Shown here: positions 23,715 to 34,112 of the stretch, piece by piece
How positions within the stretch are numbered: position 1 is the stretch's first letter
Layout: every line of letters starts with the position of its first letter
DNA from: Sambucus nigra
Taxonomy: Eukaryota > Streptophyta > Magnoliopsida > Dipsacales > Adoxaceae
DNA length: 64,000 bases
Reading direction: 5' to 3'
Assembly: GCA_949130495.1 (NCBI GenBank)
Contig: OX422218.1
Coordinates: 44,974,823 to 45,038,822 of the forward strand
Position numbers and translations under genes: made by a program
The notes under the pieces: model-generated
Database searches by the model: none
Seen by the model: only the letters and a program-made list of their open reading frames with translations
What the model was told of the DNA's origin: nothing

Positions 23715-25604
23715 ATGAATCCTGGAGGTTATATGGATAGTTTTTCGTCGAATAGACTACCTTTGTTTGATGGAACAAATTGTACCTATTGGAAAGTACG
23801 TATGAAATCCTCTCTTAAATCTATTGATGAACGTGTTTGGGTCACTATTGAAAGAGGATGGTCCCTTCCCACTATAGTTGTTAATGATGAACGTATTTTG
23901 ACTCCTGTTGAACAGTGGAGTGAGGAAGATTTAAAATGGTGTAACTTTAACTCTAAAGGATTAAATGCCTTATTCGGTGTCGTGTCTCCCGATGAATTTC
24001 GTCGTATAATGACGTGCGAAACGTCAAAGGAAGCTTGGAACATTCTATAAGTTACTCATGAGGGAACTAGTGTTGTTAAAGCATCAAAGATTCAAAATTT
24101 AACTACACAATTTGAAACGATCACCATGAAAGAAACTGAAACTTTTAATGAGTTTTATGCTCGTTTATCTGACATAGTTAACTCTTGCTTTAACTTAGGT
24201 GAAAAAATACCTGAAAATTGTGTTGTTAAGAAAATACTTAGATGTCTTCCTAAGCGATTCATTCCTAAAGTCACTGTTCTTAATTCTTTAGGAAACCTAA
24301 ATACTTTAAAACTTTAATAACTTGTTGGTGATTTGCAAACTTATGAACTTGATATGTTTCCTAAAGATAACAAAGGGAAAGATAAAGGAGTTGCTTTAAA
24401 AATTAAGAAAGTCGATGTGTGTGATTCTGATGAGTCTGACTTTGATTCTGATGATATAGCCTTATTCGCTAAAAAATTTAAAAAATTTCTCAAGTTTAAA
24501 AAACAAAACTCTAAATTTGAGAATAAAAACAAAGGAGGAAATAAAAAATTCACTAATCAGGATTCAAAGAAGTTCAATAAAGACAACTTTAAGAAGGATG
24601 ATTCGGAGAGATGCTTTGAATGTGAGGGACGTGGTCATAGAGCTTTCGAGTGCCCCACAAAACTTAAAAGACAAGGCAAAGAAAAAGCAGTTTACAATGC
24701 TACTCTAAGTGACAGTGATAATGAGTCTGAAGACTCTGATGACTCTAACCCATCTAGAAATAACTTCACTTCCTTTATAACGAGCCTTTCTAGTAATTCG
24801 TGTGAGTCCTACCTTAATGTTGACAATTTTGAACAAAATATAGTGGTTGTTTCTACTCATTCTACGAGTAGTGATGAAAAAGAGAGTGATAGTGATATAG
24901 ATGAGAGTGAACTACAATCTGCTTATTCCGAACTCTACAATGAATCTCTTCGGATTCAAAAAGTCAACAAAAGATTAACCTTGAAAGTCATAACTTTAGA
25001 AAAAGAGTTGAAAGGCCTGAAGGAGAAGGAGGCTTTAGTTAGTCAACTCGAGGCTATTAAAATATCTCATTCTGAAAAGCTTATCGTGATTGGTAAAGAA
25101 AAATGTGACTTGATTATCTCCTTAGAAAGTGTTAACAAAGATCTTAATGAGTCTCTAGAAATTAGAACATCACTAGAAGCTAAAATAGCCCAACTTGAAA
25201 AAGATCTCGAGTCCTCTCATGAAGTTAAAGTCACACTCGAGGACAATTCAGGAAGAATGGGAAAATTATTTCTAGGTCCTGTTTTATGATATAAGGAGAA
25301 AGGTTATCAAGAGAGAAAGGGTATAGGATATGAAGAAGGAAATTCTTCAAAAGTCAAAACTGAATCTGTTGCTAAGTTTGTTACAAAATATAAAGTTCCT
25401 AAAGTTAATCCCTCTAAGCAGCCTTTAAAAGCCGACCCAAATCAATCCTATGTATGCTCATATTGTCATAAACAGGGTCATCTTAAAGACTTTTGCTACA
25501 AACTTGGAAAGAACCCTCAATTCACAAATTCAAAACAACCCTATAGCTCCTTTGCTAATCTTAAGAGTCAAATCGAGTATCTCGTCAATACTTCTAAAAG
25601 TATA
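23715..25604 (+). pseudogene. Sirevirus gag (N-terminal part of gag-pol), with stop codons
   Basis: Encodes the nucleocapsid part of the polyprotein. It starts at ATG 23715, 22 bases after the primer site, with LFDGTNCTYWKVRM, the Copia gag N-terminus. The zinc knuckle C-FE-C-EGRG-H-RAFE-C is at 24612-24653 and a second knuckle [14 protein letters not shown] is at 25455-25496. Between them are an acidic serine/aspartate-rich stretch and a lysine/glutamate-rich region (about 24930-25250) likely to form a coiled coil. The frame is continuous with pol, with no frameshift. Nonsense codons are TAA at 24048, adjacent TAA TAA at 24315-24320 and TGA at 25287. A long gag with two knuckles is typical of Sireviruses. 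Whether any stop is a natural gag/pol control is doubtful, because the first lies well inside gag. Confidence 0.9.
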
Positions 25605-28600
25605 ATGGAAGAGTTTCTTAGGTTTTCTAAAGTCCAAGGAAATAACTCTAATTGTAAGACTAGTGCCAATCTAGGGAAGAAAACTACTCAGACTTGGGTT
25701 AATAAAAATCAAACCAAGAAAGCTTTTGTCGCTCACGTTGCACTAAAGGCACAAAATACCTCTCAATGGTATTTTGATAGTGGTTGTTCTAGACATATGA
25801 CTGGCGATAAATCTCTATTTACCACTCTCGAAAACCATAAAGATGGTAAAGTAACTTTTGGGGATGGTAGCAAGTCCCAAATCATTGGTAGAGGTTCTAT
25901 TGAAATCTCAGGATTCCCTAAACTTAAAAATTTTCTTTATGTTGATGGTCTAAAGGCTAATTTGATAAGTATTAGCCAACTATGTGATGATAATCTTGAT
26001 GTGAAATTTAGTCAATCGGAGTGCATCGTTTATGATCAGTCAGGTGAATCGATTTTACATGGTGTTAGAACTAGTGACAACTGCTATGGAATCATTCCAA
26101 AATCTTCTTTAGTCTGCAATAATGTAAAAACCTCTTCTACCGATCTTTGGCATCAAAGATTAGGTCATTTTAACTTTATAGATCTTAATAGACTTGTGAG
26201 AAAAGATCTTGTTCGAGGCTTACCGCCACTAGGAAAGCCAACGTCCACCATTTGCGGACCGTGTCAATTTGGAAAACAAATTAAAAGTCCTCATAAAAAG
26301 TTAAACTCGATAACAACATGTCGTGTCTTAGAATTAAAACACATGGACCTTATGGGTCCGACTCGTACCGAGAGCATAGGTGGAAAAAGATACATCTTGG
26401 TTATGGTGGATGATTTCTCTAGATACTCTATTGTAGGCTTTTTAAGAGAAAAATCTGAAACAGTTGACTTTCTCACTGTTAAATGTAGAGCCCTTCAAAA
26501 TCTTCAGAGTGTTACTATAAACCACTTTAGGAGTGATAATGGAACCGAATTGAAGGAATCCGGTTTGAATGCCTTCTGTGATGAAATAGGAATAAAACAT
26601 GAATTCTTGGCCATTCGAACCCCTCAACAAAATGGTATAGTTGAACGTAAAAATCGAACGATCCAAGAAATGGCAAGATCTATGCTCCTTGGAAGAAATG
26701 TGGCTCGTAGGTTTTGGGCCGAAGCGGTTAACACTGCATGTCACACAGTAAATAGAGTTTATTTGCGTCCTAACACTAATAAAACTCCTTATGAATTGTG
26801 GACGGGTAAGAAACCCAATTTGTCCTATTTTAGGGTGTTTGGAAGTCCATGCTATATTCTTAGAGATAGAGAACTTCTAGGGAAATTTGACTCAAGGAGT
26901 GATGAAGGTATTTTCCTTGGATATTCTCAAAATAGCAGAGCATTTAGAGTTTTCAACTTAAGTAACTCTAAAGTAATGGAATCCATTAATGTTGTCATTA
27001 AAGATGATGCTCCAGCCACACAAATTAATAATGAGGAAGATTTGTCATGTGAGTGTGATGTTGTGTCAAATGTTGAAAGTATTGACGTTTTAAATGATTT
27101 GGGTGTTCCATATATCGAGAAAAAGGAAGTTACTCCTTGGGTGCGTAAAAATCATGACACTTCACAAATTATAGGAGATCCCGAGGTAGGTGTCAAGACT
27201 AGGGTGCAATTAGAAAATGAAGTTACCTATCTATGCTATACTTCTACAATTGAACCCAAAAACTATAAAGAAGCATTAAAAGATGAACATTGGGTTAATG
27301 CTATGCAAGAAGAACTGTTTCAATTTAAGAAAAATGTTGTTTGGGAATTAGTCCCTAGGCCTTCTAATACCAATGTCATTGGCACTAAATGGATTTTTAA
27401 AAATAAAATGGATGAAAATGGTGTCATTGTTCGAAATAAAGCTAGATTAGTTGCTCAAGGATATACCCAAATAGAAGGTGTTGACTTTGAAGAAACTTTT
27501 TCTCCTGTTGCTAGGCTAGAATCGGTTCATTTTTTACTCGCCATAGTATGTCACCTCCAATTTAAATTATATCAAATGGATGTCAAAAGTGCCTTTTTAA
27601 ATGGTATTATTCAAGAGGAAGTATACGTTGAACAACCAAAAGGGTTTGAGGACCCAAAACATCCTACTCATGTCTTCTTTCTAAAGAAAGATTTATATGG
27701 CTTAAAACAAGCTCCTCGTGCTTGGTATGAAAGACTCACCTCTTATCTCCTTTCTCGTGGCTTTTTAAGAGGGGGAGTAGATATGATACTTTTCGTTCGC
27801 CGTGATGAAAAAGGTATCCTTGTTGCTCAAGTTTATGTCGACGACATAGTGTTTGGGTCTACGTGTGATAAACATACTCAAATGTTTTCAAAAGAAATGC
27901 ACAATGAATTTGTGATGAGTATGGTAGGTGAACTTACTTTCTTTCTAGGTCTTCAAGTTCGTCAACTCAAAAGTGGGATATTTGTATCCCAAACTAAGTA
28001 TGCTAAAGACCTCGTTAAGAAATTTAAACTTGAATCCGCTAAGCATGATCGTACTTCTATGAGCTCCTCTATTAAACTTAGTAAAGATACCGACGGAAAG
28101 GATGTAGAGCATACTCTTTTTATAAGTATGATAGGTAGTTTACTTTACCTAACTACGAGTCGTCCAAATATTTCATTTAGCGTAGGAGTTTGTGCTCGTT
28201 ATCAAGACGCGCCAAAAGAGTCTCATTTACTTGCTATTAAAGGTATCATCAAATATGTTAGTGGGACCCTGTCTTTTGGCATTTGGTACTCTTTTGACAC
28301 CAATGGCTGTCTATCGGCATATTCAGACTCCGATTGGGCAGGAGATGTTGATGGATGTAAAAGTACATTTGGCGATTGTTTCTATTTTGGAAGTGCACTT
28401 GTCTCATGGATGAGCAAGAAACAAAATTCTATTTCCTTGTCCATGGCGGAGGCCGAATACATTTCCGCCGGGAGTTGTTACACTCAACTCATTTGGATGA
28501 AACAAATGTTGGAAGATTACGGTATTTCCCAAGGCACTATGACCATATATTGTGATAATACTAGTGCAATTCATATTTCCCATAATCCTGTTTAACATTC

Positions 28601-28778
28601 TAGAACCAAGCATATTAAGATCCGTGAACATTTCATTCGTGACTTGGTTGAAGAGAAAATTGTTTCTCTAAGCTTCATTCCTACCGATCAACAATTGGCC
28701 GATATCTTTACTAAACCTCTAGATGCCCTTAGGTTTGAAAACCTTAGGAAATCAATTGGGGTTTGCTCCATTGATTGA
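25605..28778 (+). pseudogene. Sirevirus pol: protease, integrase, RT, RNase H
   Basis: A 996-codon open stretch in the same frame as gag, then one TAA at 28593 and a further 61 codons to TGA at 28776-28778. The protease site DSG is at codons 58-60 of the open stretch (25776). The pre-integrase zinc region includes LWHQRLGH and C-GP-C. The integrase catalytic triad is D at 26346, D at 26535 and E at 26643, with 35 residues between the last two. RT has [21 protein letters not shown] and YVDD at 27834-27845. RNase H has SDSDWAG, AEAEYIS and YCDN. The TAA at 28593 falls after HNPV and cuts off HSRTKHI and the C-terminal tail. The ATG at 25605 is only the first methionine after upstream sequence, not a natural start. 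All catalytic residues are present. Confidence 0.95.
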
Positions 28779-29850
28779 GATCGAAGTCGTTTATCTAGTT
28801 TAGGTTGCTACTCTTTCATATTTTTATACCTATGAACTAGATTTCCTTTGTATATATTTTATTCAAAATCTCAAAAATATTTTTTCTTTATTTTCAAGGA
28901 AAACGGGAATGGTTAGAAAAGCTATCAAAATTTTTGTCCATATGGCTTTGTGGTCAATGTATTCAAATCCCTATCTTTTTCCATGTTCACGTGGCTTTCG
29001 ATGAATAGTTAATCCATACATTGTTTATCTTGTGCACAATAATGCTCTTTTATGATATATAATTTTGTGATTTCCTCACATCTTTGCCTTTTGCACACAC
29101 CGTACACGGAATATTATGAATATCTTGTTCACATTGTTCTTGCAAAGTGAGATTTGGTGTTGTCTTCTCAATCTTATCACATCCCTTATAAGCAATCGAA
29201 ATTGTGCATGATCATCCGTTACCCGGATTGAAACAAAATTATTATATTCTTCCGGTTGTTTTCCATTTCAAGAAATGGAATCGGGCTGCAAAAAACATAA
29301 AAGTTTTTGCATGAAAAGCCACCATTTGCATTCTCAGTTGTGTGGCTAAAATAGAAGCATTGAAAATGATATATATATATATATATAATGCCAAAGCCAA
29401 AATAATAGGCTTGATTGAGTCTTCAAAAAGACACGTCTCAATCTATTGTTATTCATGGGAGATATAAGTTGAAGATCAACGGGCATGCACATTTCATCAA
29501 TTTATTGCTTTCTCCTTGTGACTTTATTGGCAAGAGAATCATCTATTTTGTATACTTGTTACATTCGTGGTTAAGTGTTCAACAATATTTCATTTTTGAC
29601 ACAAGGCTAATCTGAGTGAATATCGCACGTATATATTGTTTGGCATTACGCACATGTACAATGTTGTGGCTAAAAACTTTCACGCATATTGTTCACAACC
29701 CTACATTCCCTCTCCCACTATTTGGATATGTTGCCTTGAGCTAGGATTAATAAAATCACATTTTGGCATTGTTCTGTCCATCCCAATTCCTGATATTATG
29801 GTATTTTTCACTATATTTTATGATATTTTTATTTAAAAAAATTTACTTTT
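28779..29850. other. Spacer between pol and ORF3
   Basis: About 1.1 kb without recognisable coding sequence, AT-rich, with a small (AT)n at 29371-29388. Long spacers here are usual in Sireviruses carrying a third ORF. Confidence 0.6.
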
Positions 29851-30118
29851 CGTTAGAAATTCTCGTTCGAACGAGATTTCTAACGACATCCATAAGCCCC
29901 AATCTGTCTCGTCATTCGAAATATCGTTCGAACGAGAAAGTTCGTTTGAACCAACTTCTAACGAGTTATCTCTCGAGTCAAATCTGTCTCGTCGTTCGAA
30001 ATATCGTTCGAACGACAAAGTTCGTTCAAACCAACTTCTAACGAGATATCTCACGAGTCGAAATTGTCTCGTCGTTCGAACCCCTCATTCGAACGACATA
30101 AATCGTTCGAACGACTTG
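29851..30118. promoter_or_regulatory. Palindromic 80-bp tandem units upstream of ORF3
   Basis: It begins with a 35-bp near-perfect palindrome at 29851-29885: arms CGTTAGAAAT and ATTTCTAACG around CTCGTTCGAACGAG, with one unpaired T. It is followed by two and a half 80-bp direct repeats starting AATCTGTCTCGTC at 29901 and 29981 with a partial third at 30061. Each unit holds two or more TTCGAA cores and an ACTTCTAACGAG box. The CGTTAGAAA/TTTCTAACG arms also flank the palindromes of the LTRs, so the module is shared within the element. A role as an internal promoter or enhancer for ORF3 is inference. Confidence 0.65.
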
Positions 30119-30154
30119 GAGTTAAAACGGTCAGATTCTCTTCCCAACACGTGC

Positions 30155-30320
30155 CACTTCTCCCATTTTTCAACCCACGATTCCCCATACCCCCATTTCC
30201 CCTCTTTCCCAGTTTCTCTTACCCCTCTCTCCCATTTTCCCCTCTCCTTTTATCTCTCTCTCCCACGATTTTTCCCTCTTCCCCCTCTCTTTCCCCTATT
30301 TCATTCTTCCTACAACCTTC
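30155..30320 (+). promoter_or_regulatory. Pyrimidine-rich tract
   Basis: About 165 bp dominated by CCCTCTC, TTTCCC and CTCTCTCCC words on the plus strand, immediately after the palindrome units. CT-rich leaders near transcription starts are common in plant genes. It may mark the 5' leader of an ORF3 transcript. Confidence 0.45.
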
Positions 30321-30370
30321 ATCCATTCCCTCATCTCCGATTTGTGCTGCTACTTCATCTTCCATTCCAG

Positions 30371-30460
30371 GTAAAAAAATTCCTTTTACTCTCTTCCGAT
30401 ATATCTATATTTATATATATATATATAGATAGATAGATAGATTAATTATATATATATGAA

Positions 30461-30545
<85 letters not shown>

Positions 30546-30811
30546 TATATATATTTGCTGTTGGGAATATTTTCAAAAATCAATTTTCAATCTTTTTTTT
30601 CCCAACATTTCTATATATGCATGTGTGTATATCCCTCATAATTTTTTCTGGGGCTATCTTCTTTTGTGTATTTATATGTTTCCCCTGATTAAAATATCCT
30701 CCATGAACATTCTATTTTTTTCTCAACTAAAAATTCAGTTACTATTCATGGACTTTATTTTAATCAATTTTTTAATTTTCCTTTAATTTTTTTTTTTTTT
30801 TATTTCTAAAG
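30371..30811 (+). other. Possible intron in the ORF3 leader
   Basis: Donor CCAG/GTAAAA at 30371. The acceptor candidate is a 16-T run, then TATTTCTAAAG ending at 30811. The interval contains the TA microsatellite. Several short upstream ATGs remain between the acceptor and the ORF3 start, which weakens the case. Confidence 0.3.
30464..30541. repeat. (TA)n microsatellite, 78 bp
   Basis: About 39 uninterrupted TA units, preceded by a shorter TA run and four GATA units at about 30411-30442. Confidence 0.95.
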
Positions 30812-30909
30812 GAGAATGGGAATTATGCTGATTGGTTGTTGATTTCCTTGTGTAATTGGTGGTTTGGTTGAACTATGTTCGGGTAGGTTCTACGTTTTAT
30901 CCATTTTTC

Positions 30910-32181
30910 ATGGCACGTAACCGTCGCCAACGCCGCCTTAGCGATTCCCCCGAGGAACGCACCTCATCCTCTGATGAGGAATCCCGTGCCATTCCCGACC
31001 TTAAACTGCGTTGGCGGACCCTTGCCAAACATACCCTATATCACACCCAAGGGTTTGCTACCCGTTCCATTGTTAGGGAGAAAGTTATTAATCTCCACTC
31101 TCTCCACGGCACAACTGTGCATTCATGGATTTCAGATTTAGGGTGGGACCCTCTCTTCTCCCTCACGGATGTCATTTTTCCCGACCTTGTTCGGGAATTT
31201 TATTTTGGCCTGATTAACAGGGATACTCACCTTTACTCTAGGGTGCGTGGTCGGGAGATTATAGTCTCTCCCGACTCAATCGCTCAACTCCTTCCCCTCC
31301 CTCGGGTAACTAATCCCTCTTTCCCTTGGACATACGATACATGTCCCGATCCCACTCTTGTCTTTAGTACTGTTTTTAGGGTTATCCATCCCGGCACAGT
31401 CACTCTTTTCCATAAAAATTTACATCCTAACTTTATGGTCCTTAATTGGATCGTATATGCCTGCCTTCTACCCCGTGCCAACACCACTCAAATCACAAAA
31501 CAACATGTGGACCTCATGTTTGCTATCAGCATTCGGGCTCACATTGACCCCCCCTCTGATATTTTTAGTGTGATTCGATCTGTTAGGATCCTTCCGTCCA
31601 GCCCCACTCGACAAGCCCTCCCGTTTGCGGCCATTATCACTCTTTTTTGTCTTACCACCGGTTGCCCCCGTGTCTCCACCGATATCCCCACCACTAAATA
31701 CCAAACCATTGACATGACCTTCGTTAGCCGATCTCGTGGTCATTTGCCACAGGATATACCTCCCCTCACCCCCTCCACCTCTTCCCATTCCGCCGCTTCC
31801 TCTCACCCGGCCCCTAGTCGTCCCGCTCCCTCACGCTCTATCCATCGCCCCTCCCCTTCCCATATTCCCGCACCCATCGCGTCGGAGGATTTTATGTTTG
31901 TCCATTCACTGGTTGAACAATTTCAGGAGGATCGCCGTCAGGACCAGGCCCTTATGCAGGAGCTTATACTGACTATGTAGCAGGAGCGCGAGGTCCAATC
32001 CCGTCAAGATGCCGCTCGGGACGAAGCACAAGTGCGTCGAGATGAAGCCCAGGCTCGTCGAGACTCTCTCCTTTTAGAGCATCTTGATGCCATCCGCCGT
32101 CTGGAGATGCGCCGCGGGGCAGGTTCTTCCGGCACCATCTCTCTTCCCGATGACACTCCACACGATGCTCCTGCCTCTTGA
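30910..32181 (+). pseudogene. Sirevirus third ORF ('env-like' position; plant transposon protein type)
   Basis: Frame of 423 codons from ATG 30910 (MARNRRQRRL) to TGA 32179-32181, with one internal TAG at 31978. An in-frame ATG lies at 30856, but the basic N-terminus at 30910 looks the better start. The middle part (WISDLGWDPLF, VREFYFGL, VRGREIIVSPDSIAQLL) resembles the domain annotated as 'putative plant transposon protein' in 3' ORFs of LTR elements. It is not a transposase. A hydrophobic stretch (LPFAAIITLFCL) is followed by a proline/serine-rich linker and, beyond the TAG, an R/D/E-rich likely helical tail. No signal peptide or fusion-protein signature is seen. It is GC-rich with C-ending codons, unlike the AT-rich gag-pol next to it. 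Function unknown. Confidence 0.8.
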
Positions 32182-32882
32182 TGTGCTTGGCTTATTTCAT
32201 GTTTATTTTTGTTTGTGTGGCTGAGTGTTTTATTACACTCTTGTATTGGATTCATTTGCTTTGGTTGTTTCTTTGTATGAACCTTAACTATTTCCCATTT
32301 CCCCCTTCCTTAATGCATTCTCAGTATTTTCCTTATTATTATTCATTATTCCTATTTCCTGCTTTGTTGTCTATTCTCTTTTATATTCCAGGCCCCTTAT
32401 CCCTTTGTCTTTTTCGGGCAAAAAGGGGGAGAAACTTTCATTCATAGGAATTCATATTTAGGGGGAGTTGGATAAATTTGTGTAAATTAAATGAATTTCA
32501 TATTCATTGAATTTAATAATAATTGAAGGTAATTACAATTGAATTTGCTAATTGATTTTAATGTTGACCATATGCATAATTTACGGGGAGTTACACTCTT
32601 AACATTGAATATTGAGACGTTCATGTACCATTCACAAAATATGCTATCACATTGTCGTATATATAATTACTCTCTATTTCCCATGCGTTTATGAATTTGT
32701 TGTTTCATGTGTGTAGGATTCATCTCATACTCCTTTGCAGCTCGTCAGTCTTGTCTTTGTGTCTGCTTTTCTTGGGTTTTTGGGACGGGCCTTAGAAACG
32801 GCTTGACGACTGGCTTAACAAATTCAGTTTTTATTTATTTTTTATTATTCTGTTTTGTCCCGGAATAGCCAAAAGGGGAGAT
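32182..32882 (+). other. 3' region with several polypurine-like tracts
   Basis: Non-coding. The proximal PPT is AAAAGGGGAGA at 32871-32881, directly before the 3' LTR. Similar tracts occur at 32420-32432 (AAAAAGGGGGAGA), 32461-32466 (GGGGGA) and about 32584 (CGGGGAG). Multiple PPT-like copies upstream of the 3' LTR have been described for Sireviruses. Confidence 0.75.
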
Positions 32883-34112
32883 TTATAAGGACAAATTTCC
32901 AATCGAGTCATTTGTTATATTGGCTTTATTACGTTGGACAAAACAATTTTGGGTCATACAGCTTCAAGCATCATTCAACGCAAAGATTCAAGCATCGCAT
33001 CCAAAGTTCATGCGTCATCAATATTCATGCCATGTTATCTATCCCACAAAGGTATATGACCAAAATACAATTTTATGTGTTGGAGTATTTTGACTAATCA
33101 AGAATTTTTCAAATAAGAAAATGTTTGTAAATAAGCAATATTAATATTGAAAAATCCTTGAAATAAATTTGGACAATTTTGGGCAAAATTCATAATCTCG
33201 TTCGAAGTTTAAACCAGGTCGTTCGAATGACCTGGATCAAACAACTTACCACAGCCTATTCTGGTGGCTCGTTAGAAGTTCGTTAGAAAGGTCGTTCGAA
33301 CGACCTCATTCGAACGAGGTTTCTAACAACATCTATAATTCTATACTGGCACGCCGTTAGATATCTCGTTCGAACGAGAAGTCGTTCGAACGAGTTTTGC
33401 CAGGTTTCATTTTTTAAACTTATTTTTTATGCAGTTTTTTCCCATAACTGTTTTTGCCCACTACTTTTTCAGTTATTTGCATATGGACGAAAATCAGTTT
33501 TATATGTTAAGGAAGTTCATTTTTCATTTGAGAATCTTTTCCACAACTTCCCTCTTTTTGATAAAAATCAACTCCAACATTTTTATCATCTTTTCAAACA
33601 AAACCCCTTCATTTAAATTCACATTCAACAAGCAAGTTTGCGGTGCATCTCTGCATTCAAGCTTTGAGGAGATGATGGTTTTGGGCTTCGGTGGATACCG
33701 CAACACGAGGAGTGTTGAGCAACGCGTTGGAACTTCGCGGACTACAACTTCAGAGGTCGAGGACGGCATAAGCATGTCTTGAGTGAGTCAATGTCTGTAA
33801 GTCTTTTGAGTCTCTTGTAAAACCTATTGTTGTAGTGGATTTTGTCTAGTCCCAGCCGTTCGAGGTTTTTCCTATTTGGGTTTTCCTCGTACATCGGCGT
33901 GTTGTGGTTGGGATTTTTGCATTTCATTTTATTAAATCACCTAGATGCATGCTTAGGATATAATGAATATAATTGGAATTTGTTCTTGTAAACTTGTGAA
34001 ACTGCATTTAAATTGAGATTGGAAAATACCTCTTTATAACTAATAATAAAATTGGATTCCGTGTGTGTGTATTCTACGAATTAAACTAAGATCATATAAC
34101 CTTGCAACTTCA
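32883..34112 (+). repeat. Sirevirus 3' LTR
   Basis: It starts TTATAAGGACAAATTTCC (first dinucleotide altered from TG) and ends CTTCA at 34112 before ACTAA. It is nearly identical to 22420-23677 apart from scattered changes and 30 bp fewer palindrome repeats. Its own cluster spans 33196-33390 and includes the 18-bp palindrome at 33289-33306. Confidence 0.93.

Larger units (their letters stand above)
22420..34112 (+). mobile_element. Sirevirus-type Copia LTR retrotransposon, nearly complete, TSD ACTAA
   Basis: An 11.7-kb element with LTRs at 22420-23677 and 32883-34112. It has an initiator-Met tRNA primer site, a continuous gag-pol frame in the Copia order (protease, integrase, RT, RNase H), a third ORF, purine tracts and a flanking ACTAA duplication (22415-22419 and 34113-34117). 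Joining the flanks restores a satellite monomer (TCTAACTAA then TTGTAAGTGTTGG). A long gag with two zinc knuckles and an extra 3' ORF point to the Sirevirus (SIRE/Maximus) lineage. LTRs differ by about 3% by eye over roughly 480 compared bases. Five nonsense codons in gag-pol and one in ORF3 mean this copy cannot make full-length proteins. Confidence 0.93.

Noticed and set aside
30910..32181. Calling ORF3 a transposase or a viral envelope gene
   Set aside because: It has no DDE motif, signal peptide or fusion features. The domain name 'plant transposon protein' reflects its occurrence in elements, not an activity.
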